Below are positions 17,204-24,813 of a stretch of DNA of 50,094 bases, piece after piece; position 1 is the first letter of the stretch, and every line of letters starts with the position of its first letter. The notes beneath the pieces were generated by a model that was not told the DNA's origin, did no database searches, and saw nothing but the letters and a program-made list of their open reading frames with translations. Source of the stretch: an uncultured Peptoniphilus sp. (GTDB taxonomy: Bacteria; Bacillota; Clostridia; Tissierellales; Peptoniphilaceae); contig NZ_CAMILN010000008.1 in the NCBI RefSeq assembly GCF_946222045.1, forward strand, positions 1 to 50,094. Reading direction: 5' to 3'. Position numbers and translations under genes: made by a program.

Positions 17204-19543
17204 ATGTTTGCAGATATTTTCATAGAAAATAATTTTCAAAAAATAGATAAACTTTATACATATATAGTAAAAGATGATGTTAAACCTGGTATGAGAGTTC
17301 TCGTAAATTTTGGGAAGTCTTACCGAGTTGGTATCGTCCTTTTTTTACATGCAAATTATTCTGGAGACCACCGAGAAAAGTTAAAGGAGATTCATTCAGT
17401 CCTTGATGATGAGCCAATAATATCAGAAGACCTAATAAGACTAGGGCTTTGGATGAAGGAAAGATATCTTGTAGGTTACTCAAAGGCCTTTGCTCCAATT
17501 CTCCCACCAGGAAATCTTCAAAAAATTAAGAAAAAGATCCTAGTAAATAAATATCCTAATGGTAAGGACCTAGAGGACTTAAACTCCATAGATTTGACGA
17601 AATATTTTGAAGACTTAAGAGAAGATGAAAAAGTAATAATTAAGAAGTTAAGGGCTAAGGGTTACCTAAAATATGTTTACGATTCTTTAGTTACTGTAAA
17701 ACCAAAACTTGTAAATTATTTGAGACTAGCAGATAATTTTGATTCCAAAAAACTTGAAGGAATTAGCGAGAAACAATCACAAGTTTTTAATTTTATTAAG
17801 GAAGAGAAGGACATATCTAGAGCAGATGTCATGAAGGCTCTTAATATTTCTTATTCTCCAATAAAAAGTTTGATAAAAAGAAATCTTATTGAGGAATACA
17901 AGAAAGAAATTAATAGAGATCCAGTTGAAAAGTCCTTTAAAAAGAGTAAGTTAGTCTTAAATGATGAGCAACAAGATGCTTTTAAGAGCATAGAAAAAAC
18001 AGATAAAGTTGTTTCACTAGTCCATGGACTAACTGGATCTGGTAAAACTGAAGTTTATTTAAATCTTACATCAAAAGTTCTTGAAGATGGAGGACAGGTA
18101 ATTGTACTTGTTCCAGAAATTGGATTAACTCCACAAATGATTGAGAGATTTAAGTCCTGGTTTGGAAATGAAGTTGCAATTATCCATTCAAAGCTTTCAG
18201 CTGGAGAAAGATATGATCAGTATAGGAAGGTCCTAAATGATGAAGTAAAAGTTGTAGTTGGAGTTAGAAGTGCAGTCTTCGTTCCCTTTAAAAATCTAAA
18301 GATGATAATTGTTGATGAGTCTCACGACTCTTCCTATGAATTTCACGACAACTTAAAGTACGACACCATAGAAGTTGCCATAAATAGGATGAAGGGCAAG
18401 GGGAAAGTCCTTCTTGGATCAGCAACCCCATCTGTAGAATCCTACTTTTATGCACAAAAAGATTTTTATAATCTCTGTGAATTAAAAAACAGGGCAAAAA
18501 AAGGAGCCTTTCTTCCTGATACAGAAATAGTTGATATGAGAGACGAACTTATAATGGGAAATGTCTCAATCTTTAGTAGAGAACTTAGAGAGGCTATTGA
18601 AGAAAAGTTAAAGAATAAAGAACAAATTATTTTATTTTTAAATAGACGTGGATTTTCTAATTTTATTTCCTGTAGGTCTTGTGGTGACGTTATTAAATGC
18701 GATGACTGTGACATCTCAATGACCTATCACAAGGCAAAAAATAGGCTCATATGTCACTATTGTGGAAAGACCAAGCCTTTGCCAAAAGTGTGTCCATCAT
18801 GTGGATCAAAATTTATAAAACAATTTGGAGTTGGAACTCAAAGAGTAGAAGAAGAGGTTCAAAAATATTTTCCAGAAGCTAGAGTTCTTAGGATGGATAG
18901 GGACACAACGGGTAAAAAGGATTCCTTTGAAAGGTTTTATGAGAAGATTAAAAATAAGGAAGCTGATATAATTATTGGGACTCAAATGGTATCTAAGGGA
19001 TTTGATTTCGAAGATGTTACACTTGTTGGAATTGTTGCAGCGGACCTATCTCTTTATATCTCCGACTACAAGGCAAGAGAAAGAACCTTCCAACTTATAA
19101 CCCAGGTGTCGGGAAGGGCAGGTCGTGCCTCCAAAAAGGGCCAAGTTATAATTCAAACCTACAGTCCCGACAGTGAAATTATAAAATATTCTGCACAAGG
19201 AGATTATAAAGATTTCTTTGAATATGAAATCCAAGAAAGAAAGTCTTTTTCATATCCTCCTTATACAAAACTAATTGAGCTTGAGTTTTCGTCTTATGAT
19301 GAAAAGCTAACTCAAATTTGGGCAGAAAGGTTTTTGCATCAAATGTCACTTGATTTAAAAGGCATGGATATTATGGTGACAAAGTTCATCAAGATGCCAA
19401 GAATAAAAAATATAAATAAAACTAAGTTTTCCCTTAAGGTCAAGCCTAAGGACCTAGGCTTGTTAATTGAGGGTCTAAAAAGGGTAATTAATAATAGTAA
19501 GATAGAAGATGAAAGAAAAATAATTTTAAATATAGAATTTTAG
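17204..19543 (+). CDS. priA: Primosomal helicase PriA
   Basis: PriA restarts collapsed replication forks by loading the replicative helicase. I use the ATG at 17204, with GGGTGA 4-5 nt upstream, giving 779 residues; an in-frame GTG at 17192 lies inside that site. The N-terminal 3'-DNA-binding domain begins MFADIFIENNFQKIDKLYTY. Walker A is GLTGSGKT (275-282), and Walker B reads DESH at 371-374 where most PriA proteins have DEEH. Two zinc-binding Cys clusters lie at about 490-530. QMVSKGFDFEDVTLVGI and RTFQLITQVSGRAGR mark the second helicase lobe. def follows after 8 nt. Confidence 0.95.
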   Translation: MFADIFIENNFQKIDKLYTYIVKDDVKPGMRVLVNFGKSYRVGIVLFLHANYSGDHREKLKEIHSVLDDEPIISEDLIRLGLWMKERYLVGYSKAFAPILPPGNLQKIKKKILVNKYPNGKDLEDLNSIDLTKYFEDLREDEKVIIKKLRAKGYLKYVYDSLVTVKPKLVNYLRLADNFDSKKLEGISEKQSQVFNFIKEEKDISRADVMKALNISYSPIKSLIKRNLIEEYKKEINRDPVEKSFKKSKLVLNDEQQDAFKSIEKTDKVVSLVHGLTGSGKTEVYLNLTSKVLEDGGQVIVLVPEIGLTPQMIERFKSWFGNEVAIIHSKLSAGERYDQYRKVLNDEVKVVVGVRSAVFVPFKNLKMIIVDESHDSSYEFHDNLKYDTIEVAINRMKGKGKVLLGSATPSVESYFYAQKDFYNLCELKNRAKKGAFLPDTEIVDMRDELIMGNVSIFSRELREAIEEKLKNKEQIILFLNRRGFSNFISCRSCGDVIKCDDCDISMTYHKAKNRLICHYCGKTKPLPKVCPSCGSKFIKQFGVGTQRVEEEVQKYFPEARVLRMDRDTTGKKDSFERFYEKIKNKEADIIIGTQMVSKGFDFEDVTLVGIVAADLSLYISDYKARERTFQLITQVSGRAGRASKKGQVIIQTYSPDSEIIKYSAQGDYKDFFEYEIQERKSFSYPPYTKLIELEFSSYDEKLTQIWAERFLHQMSLDLKGMDIMVTKFIKMPRIKNINKTKFSLKVKPKDLGLLIEGLKRVINNSKIEDERKIILNIEF

Positions 19544-19551
19544 GTGATTTA

Positions 19552-20043
19552 ATGGCAATAAGAAAAATTAGAACAGACGAAGATCCAATTCTTAGAAAAA
19601 AATCTAAGACAGTTACTAATTATAATGACAGACTAAAAGTTTTAATAGACGATATGTTTGAAACTATGGACCTTGCTCCAGGAGTTGGTCTAGCTGCTCC
19701 TCAAATAGGAATTTTAAAAAGAGTTATTGTTGTTGATAATAGAGAAGAAGATAATGACGAAGGTGAAGAGCCAATGAGATTTTACATGATAAACCCTGAA
19801 ATAATAGAAAAGGATGGAGAAGAAGTCTCAATGGAAGGCTGTCTTTCTGTCCCAGGAAAACAAGGTACAGTTAAAAGGGCTAAACACATAAAAGTTAAGT
19901 ACAATGACTTAGAAGACAAGGAAAATATTATGGAAGCTGAAAACTTTTTAGCTAGAATTATCCAGCACGAAACTGACCACCTTGATGGAATACTTTATAC
20001 AGACAAGGCAATTCAAATGTATGAAGCGGAGAGTGAAAAGTAA
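19552..20043 (+). CDS. def: Peptide deformylase
   Basis: Def removes the formyl group from nascent proteins. The 163-residue protein has the three family motifs: GVGLAAPQIG, EGCLSVPG (metal-ligand Cys) and QHETDHLDG (138-146, catalytic Glu and two metal His). An acidic insert (NREEDNDEGEEP, about 64-75) lies between motifs 1 and 2. GGTGAT is 3 nt before the ATG. The stop overlaps the fmt start by one base (TAATG), so the deformylase and formyltransferase are made together. Confidence 0.97.
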   Translation: MAIRKIRTDEDPILRKKSKTVTNYNDRLKVLIDDMFETMDLAPGVGLAAPQIGILKRVIVVDNREEDNDEGEEPMRFYMINPEIIEKDGEEVSMEGCLSVPGKQGTVKRAKHIKVKYNDLEDKENIMEAENFLARIIQHETDHLDGILYTDKAIQMYEAESEK

Positions 20044-20969
20044 TGAAGTTTATCTTTATGGGGACTCCTGAATTCTCTGTCCCAATATTAGAAAGACTAA
20101 ATAAATTGGGAGATGTTGTCCTTGTTGTATCTCAAGAAGATAAGAGAAAGGGCAGGGGTAAAAAAGTTACAAAAACTCCTGTAAAAGTTAAGGCAGAAGA
20201 CTTGGGTCTTGAAGTTTTTCAACCAGGAGATATAAATTCTCCAGATGCAATTGATAAATTAAGAGAAATCCAAGCCGACATAATTGTAGTAGTGGCCTAT
20301 GGACAAGTCTTGACTCAAGATATAATAGATTTACCAGAAAAATATATAGTTAATGTTCACGCTTCCCTTCTACCATATCTTAGGGGTGCAGCACCAATAA
20401 ATAGGTCTATAATGGAAGGCCATGACAAGACTGGTGTGAGCCTTATGAAGGTGGAAAGAGGTCTTGACGCAGGTCCTGTTTCGTCTGTAAGAGAAATTGA
20501 AATTGGAGATATGAATGCAGGGGAACTTGAAGATAAACTTGCACAAATGGGTGCTGACCTCTTAGAAGAATTTATTCTTGAAGCTGAGAAAGGTCCAGTG
20601 GATTTTGTTGACCAAGATGAAGATAAAAAAACTTATGCAAGTAAGATTTTAAAAGATGATTTGAATTTAGATTTTAACGAAAGTTCCAAAAATATTGTAA
20701 ATAAAATAAAAGGGTTAAGCCCTCATTATGGGGTTAGGTTTAAGTATGATGACAAGTTCTATAAGATTTATAGGGCAGAGGAGCTTGATGATAAATCTGA
20801 TAAAGAACCAGGCACAATAATAAAATCTGATAAAGAACTTATTATCAAAACAGGTGATGGAGCAATTTCTGTAAAGGAAATTCAAGCTCCAGGTAAAAGA
20901 GCTATGGGAATAGATGACTTTTTACGAGGAAATAAATTTGAAGAAAATTATGTGATTGGAGGAAAATAA
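20043..20969 (+). CDS. fmt: Methionyl-tRNA formyltransferase
   Basis: Fmt formylates initiator Met-tRNA with 10-formyl-THF. The 308-residue protein opens MKFIFMGTPEFSVPIL and has the formyl-THF site NVHASLLPYLRGAAPINRSI (catalytic Asn/His) with GVSLMKVERGLDAGPV. The C-terminal OB-like tRNA-binding domain spans about 205-308. It overlaps def and the next gene by one base each (TAATG on both sides), a pattern that continues through rsmB. Confidence 0.97.
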   Translation: MKFIFMGTPEFSVPILERLNKLGDVVLVVSQEDKRKGRGKKVTKTPVKVKAEDLGLEVFQPGDINSPDAIDKLREIQADIIVVVAYGQVLTQDIIDLPEKYIVNVHASLLPYLRGAAPINRSIMEGHDKTGVSLMKVERGLDAGPVSSVREIEIGDMNAGELEDKLAQMGADLLEEFILEAEKGPVDFVDQDEDKKTYASKILKDDLNLDFNESSKNIVNKIKGLSPHYGVRFKYDDKFYKIYRAEELDDKSDKEPGTIIKSDKELIIKTGDGAISVKEIQAPGKRAMGIDDFLRGNKFEENYVIGGK

Positions 20970-21661
20970 TGTTTGGACCATATTTTTACACTTATGATTA
21001 CTCTTATTTGATTTATATACTTCCAGGTTTACTTCTTGCTATGTATGCACAGGCAAAAATTAGTTCAGCCTATGAAAAATATAAAAAAATTCCATCATCT
21101 ACAGACCTAAGTGGTGCAGAAGTTGCAAGAAAAATCTTAGATAGGAATGGCCTATCGAATGTTAGCATCAATATGGTAGACGGAAAACTTTCGGACCACT
21201 ATGATCCTAGAGACAAGACCCTAAACTTATCAAGAGATGTTTATTATAAAAATTCTATTGCGTCAATTTCTATTGCGGCCCATGAAGTTGGTCATGCTAT
21301 TCAAGATTCAGTTGACTATGCTCCCCTAAAGATAAGGGCAGCTCTAGTTCCACTTGCAAATCTTGGGACACAATTGTCCTTCTTTTTAATAATACTTGGG
21401 TTTTTCTTCTCAGTATTTTTTACTAAGTTAGGTATAGCTCTTTTCTTCTTTGCAGTTTTATTCCAAATTGTTACACTGCCTGTTGAGTTTAACGCATCAA
21501 ATAGGGCAAAAAATGAACTTGCCATGGGAATTATTTCTGATGAAGATTTAAAGGGAACAAGAGAAGTCCTAAGTGCAGCAGCCCTAACTTATGTTGCATC
21601 GACTATAGTTGCAATAGGACAATTTTTAAGATTGCTAAGTATATTTGGAAGAAGAGATTAA
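20969..21661 (+). CDS. YugP-type zinc metallopeptidase, membrane-bound
   Basis: This 230-residue protein belongs to the YugP-like zinc peptidase family (neutral zinc metallopeptidase). It starts with a hydrophobic segment (about 9-28), then has the zinc-binding HEVGH at 105-109 in SIAAHEVGHAIQDS, two further TM segments (about 133-180) and the conserved PVEFNASNRAKNEL, in which the Glu may be the third metal ligand. Substrates are not known to me. The family often sits between fmt and rsmB in clostridia, as here; start and stop each overlap the neighbouring gene by one base. Confidence 0.88.
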   Translation: MFGPYFYTYDYSYLIYILPGLLLAMYAQAKISSAYEKYKKIPSSTDLSGAEVARKILDRNGLSNVSINMVDGKLSDHYDPRDKTLNLSRDVYYKNSIASISIAAHEVGHAIQDSVDYAPLKIRAALVPLANLGTQLSFFLIILGFFFSVFFTKLGIALFFFAVLFQIVTLPVEFNASNRAKNELAMGIISDEDLKGTREVLSAAALTYVASTIVAIGQFLRLLSIFGRRD

Positions 21662-22953
21662 TGAAAAACACAAGAGAAAAAGCACTACAAATAATTAATG
21701 ATGTCCTCTATAAGGGGACATTTTTAGAGGAAAGTTTAGAGATTTTAAAAGCATCAAATATAGATGAAAGAGACTTTGCCTTTATAAAAGAAATAACTAC
21801 TGGGGTTGTTAGAAACAAAACTTATCTCGATTATGTTATAAGAAAAAATTCCAGAGTTAGGTTCAATAGGATTCACAAAATTATACTTATTATCTTGGAG
21901 ATGGCAATTTACCAAATGTATTTCCTTGATAAAGTGCCTGACTATTCAATAGTAGATGAATCAGTTAATCTTGCAAAAATTTATGGAAACAAGGGATCAA
22001 TTTCTTTTACCAATGGAATACTTAGGAGCATCGCAAAGAAGAAACCTGCTCAAGTTACCTTAAAGAATTCCATTGATAATTTGTCTACTTATTATTCCCA
22101 CCCAAGATTTTATACTGAATACTTTTACGAAAATTATGGAGAAGAATTTACAAAAAAGCTTCTCAAAGCAAATAACGAGAAGCCACCCTTCACAATTAGG
22201 GTTAATAGTTTTAAGACCAATAAGAATGATTTAGTTGAAAACTTATCTGAATTAGGTTTTGAAATTCGGGAGACATCTTATGAAAATGCCTTAAATATTT
22301 TAAATCCTAATGGTATCATAGACACTGAATATTTTGAAAAGGGTCACTTCTATGTTCAAGATCTAGGGTCCATCCTAGTGTCTAGCTTTTTAAATCCAAG
22401 TAAAGACTCAATGGTACTTGATTTATGTGCAGCACCTGGTGGAAAGACTACTCATTTATCAGAACTTATGGGTAATACAGGTGAAATTGTTGCCTGTGAT
22501 AAGTCTAAGGGCAAGATAAATTTAATTAAAGAAAATGCCCAGAGACTTGGCTGCAAAAATATATCTCCGATGATTAATGATGCAAGGATATTAAATGAAG
22601 ACTTTATAAATAAGTTTGATTATGTCTTAGTTGATGCACCATGTTCTGGAACAGGTCTTTATAGGAAAAAGCCAGACATAAAATGGAATAAGGGAATAGA
22701 TGACTTAAAAGATCTTGGGAAAATTCAATTAGAGATTTTAAACAGTGCTAAAGAATATGTGAAGGACCAAGGACTTCTACTCTATTCAACTTGCTCTCTC
22801 TCAAAAATTGAAAATGAAGATGTAATCGAAAACTTCTTGAGTGAAAATAAAAATTTTAAAATAAAAAAATTAAGAGATAAGGAAGTCTTAAAACTATTTC
22901 CATCAGTGGATGGATCAGATGGTTTTTCAATTTGTCTCTTAGAAAAAAAATAA
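21661..22953 (+). CDS. rsmB: 16S rRNA m5C967 methyltransferase RsmB
   Basis: RsmB methylates C967 of 16S rRNA. The 430-residue protein has an N-terminal NusB-like RNA-binding domain (about 1-135) and a C-terminal Rossmann methyltransferase domain. SAM motif I is VLDLCAAPGGKTTHL, with the two catalytic Cys residues at 328 (DAPCSGTG) and 378 (STCS). RKKPDIKW also fits the family. It is the last gene of the def-fmt-yugP-rsmB overlap chain and is followed by a terminator, so rlmN begins a new unit. Confidence 0.96.
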   Translation: MKNTREKALQIINDVLYKGTFLEESLEILKASNIDERDFAFIKEITTGVVRNKTYLDYVIRKNSRVRFNRIHKIILIILEMAIYQMYFLDKVPDYSIVDESVNLAKIYGNKGSISFTNGILRSIAKKKPAQVTLKNSIDNLSTYYSHPRFYTEYFYENYGEEFTKKLLKANNEKPPFTIRVNSFKTNKNDLVENLSELGFEIRETSYENALNILNPNGIIDTEYFEKGHFYVQDLGSILVSSFLNPSKDSMVLDLCAAPGGKTTHLSELMGNTGEIVACDKSKGKINLIKENAQRLGCKNISPMINDARILNEDFINKFDYVLVDAPCSGTGLYRKKPDIKWNKGIDDLKDLGKIQLEILNSAKEYVKDQGLLLYSTCSLSKIENEDVIENFLSENKNFKIKKLRDKEVLKLFPSVDGSDGFSICLLEKK

Positions 22954-22964
22954 CATTTTAGTAA

Positions 22965-22993
22965 GGCTGTGGATATTCTTCACAGTCTTTTTT
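22965..22993 (+). terminator. Intrinsic terminator after rsmB
   Basis: GGCTGTGGA (22965-22973), loop TATTC and TTCACAGTC (22979-22987) pair over 9 bp with two wobbles, followed by six T residues. Confidence 0.85.
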
Positions 22994-23037
22994 ATTGGCT
23001 ATTTTTTCAAATCTTATTTTTATTTGGAGAAGTCTAA

Positions 23038-23046
23038 TGGTATAAT
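23038..23046 (+). promoter_or_regulatory. Extended -10 promoter of the rlmN-thiN operon
   Basis: TGGTATAAT (23038-23046) is an extended -10 with a consensus hexamer and a T-rich -35 region. The ribosome site AGGTGG at 23059-23064 follows, so the leader is short. Confidence 0.7.
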
Positions 23047-23069
23047 ATTTAGATGAATAGGTGGTTTTA

Positions 23070-24089
23070 ATGGAATTAAATTCTATGTATGAAGATGAAC
23101 TGCGAAAGTTTTTTGAAGAAAGAAAGGAAAAATCCTTTAGGGGTTCACAACTTTTTACTTTTTTCCACGACAAGAAAAGATATGACGTGGAAAACTCAAA
23201 TCTTTCGGTCAAGTCCATCTCAATAATAAAGAATGAAGAAATAAATAAAATTGAAATATTTAAAAGCTTTGACTCTTACTTAGACGAAACAAAGAAATTG
23301 CTTTTTAAATTAAAAGATGGAAACCTAATTGAAGGTGTTCTAATGGAATACAAGCACGGTTACTCCCAATGCGTTTCAACTCAAGTTGGCTGCAGGATGG
23401 GTTGTGATTTTTGTGCATCAACAAAGTCTGGTCTAGTTAGAAACCTAAGTGCTGGTGAAATGCTGGGACAGGTTTATGAAATTGAAAATAAATACAATAT
23501 AAAAATTTCTAATTTTATATTAATGGGAAGTGGCGAGCCTCTAGATAACTTCTCTGAAGTTATTAGGTTTATAAATCTTCTCCATGATGAGAAGGGCCAT
23601 AACACGTCTTATAGAAACATTACAATTTCAACTTGTGGTGTGGCTGATAAGATTTATGATCTTGCTGATTTAAATCTTCCAATTAATCTTGCTGTCAGTC
23701 TTCACCAAACAAATGATAGGGATAGGTCAGCTCTTATGCCGATAAATAGGAGGTTTAACCTTGCTGAACTTAAAAAATCCCTAGAATATTATGTAAAAAA
23801 GACTAATAACAGGATAACTTTTGAATATACTATGATAAAAAATCAAAATGATGGAACAAAGAACATTGATGAAGTTTATAATTTTGCAAAAAATTTAAAG
23901 TGTCACATAAATCTAATACCCCTAAACCCTATAGAAGAGTTTGATGAGAAAAGACCTTCTAAGTCTGAAATTAATGACTTCAAGAATAAGCTTGAGAGAA
24001 GGGGTTTTAACGTAACCATAAGACGAGAACTAGGCAGTGACATCAGCGCCTCATGTGGACAACTAAGGCGTAAGATCGAGGTGAAATAA
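23070..24089 (+). CDS. rlmN: 23S rRNA (A2503)-C2 / tRNA (A37)-C2 methyltransferase RlmN
   Basis: RlmN is a radical SAM enzyme that methylates C2 of A2503 in 23S rRNA and A37 in some tRNAs. The ATG at 23070 is 5 nt after AGGTGG; an in-frame GTG at 23061 is part of that site. The 339-residue protein has the radical SAM triad C108-x3-C112-x2-C115 in GCRMGCDFCAST, the SAM-binding MGSGEPLDN and the C-terminal substrate Cys C329 (SASCGQL). Cfr-type resistance proteins share this layout, but the housekeeping position before prpC-prkC fits RlmN. The phosphatase gene starts directly after its stop. Confidence 0.96.
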   Translation: MELNSMYEDELRKFFEERKEKSFRGSQLFTFFHDKKRYDVENSNLSVKSISIIKNEEINKIEIFKSFDSYLDETKKLLFKLKDGNLIEGVLMEYKHGYSQCVSTQVGCRMGCDFCASTKSGLVRNLSAGEMLGQVYEIENKYNIKISNFILMGSGEPLDNFSEVIRFINLLHDEKGHNTSYRNITISTCGVADKIYDLADLNLPINLAVSLHQTNDRDRSALMPINRRFNLAELKKSLEYYVKKTNNRITFEYTMIKNQNDGTKNIDEVYNFAKNLKCHINLIPLNPIEEFDEKRPSKSEINDFKNKLERRGFNVTIRRELGSDISASCGQLRRKIEVK

Positions 24090-24806
24090 ATGAAAGTAGT
24101 ATCAGCAACTAATGTAGGTAACTACAGAAAAAATAACGAAGATTCCTATTATGTAAATGAATCTAAAAATTTGTATGTATTGGCTGATGGAATGGGAGGT
24201 CATCTTGCAGGTGAAAGAGCATCTAAGATGGCAACTGAAATAATTGGTCAAGATTTCGCAAAAGATAGAGAAATAAAAAGCATAGATGATGCAATAGAAA
24301 TTCTATCTTCATCTATAGGGGATGCAAATAAGAAAATATTTGAAAGCTCTCAAGAAAATGAAGATTACAGGGGAATGGGAACCACTCTTTCTAGTGGACT
24401 TATCCTAGGAGATGTTCTTATATACTCAAATATTGGAGATTCTAGGATTTACAGAATAAATGAAGAAATGGAACAAATAACCCAAGATGATTCCTTTGTT
24501 AATTATTTAATTGAAATTGGAGAAATAACTGAAGAAGAAGCAAAAAATCATCCCAAGAAAAATGTCTTAACTAAGGCAATGGGAACTACATCTGATATAG
24601 AAGTTATAGTTAACACCCTTGATATTAAGGATAAGGATGTATTTTTATTTTGTTCAGATGGGCTTACAAATATGGTTTCCGATGAAGAAATCTTTAAGAT
24701 TGTAAAGGAAAATTCTCCTGAAGAAGCTAGAGATATGCTTCTTGACCTAGCCCTAAAAAATGGTGGCATGGATAACATTACATTTATTTTAGTATTTAAT
24801 GAGTAG
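24090..24806 (+). CDS. prpC: PP2C-type Ser/Thr phosphatase (PrpC/Stp)
   Basis: This metal-dependent phosphatase reverses phosphorylation by the PASTA kinase encoded next. The 238-residue protein has PP2C motifs: NEDSYYV with the first metal Asp, VLADGMGGHLAGERAS, GDSRIYRI, and FLFCSDGLTNMVSDEEI near residue 190, with the final DNITFILV. There is no TM segment, so it is cytosolic. The ATG abuts the rlmN stop, and its end contains the ribosome site of the kinase, which is the conserved Firmicute pairing. Confidence 0.96.
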   Translation: MKVVSATNVGNYRKNNEDSYYVNESKNLYVLADGMGGHLAGERASKMATEIIGQDFAKDREIKSIDDAIEILSSSIGDANKKIFESSQENEDYRGMGTTLSSGLILGDVLIYSNIGDSRIYRINEEMEQITQDDSFVNYLIEIGEITEEEAKNHPKKNVLTKAMGTTSDIEVIVNTLDIKDKDVFLFCSDGLTNMVSDEEIFKIVKENSPEEARDMLLDLALKNGGMDNITFILVFNE

Positions 24807-24813
24807 GTGGGCA

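Noticed and set aside
23061..23069. GTG start three codons upstream of the rlmN ATG
   Set aside because: The GTG lies inside the AGGTGG ribosome site; the same argument removes GTG 8448 (nrdR), GTG 17192 (priA), ATG 5508 (ftsZ) and GTG 35888 (psuK).
23070..24089. Cfr-type resistance methyltransferase instead of RlmN
   Set aside because: The conserved operon position before prpC-prkC-rsgA and the absence of mobile elements fit the housekeeping enzyme.
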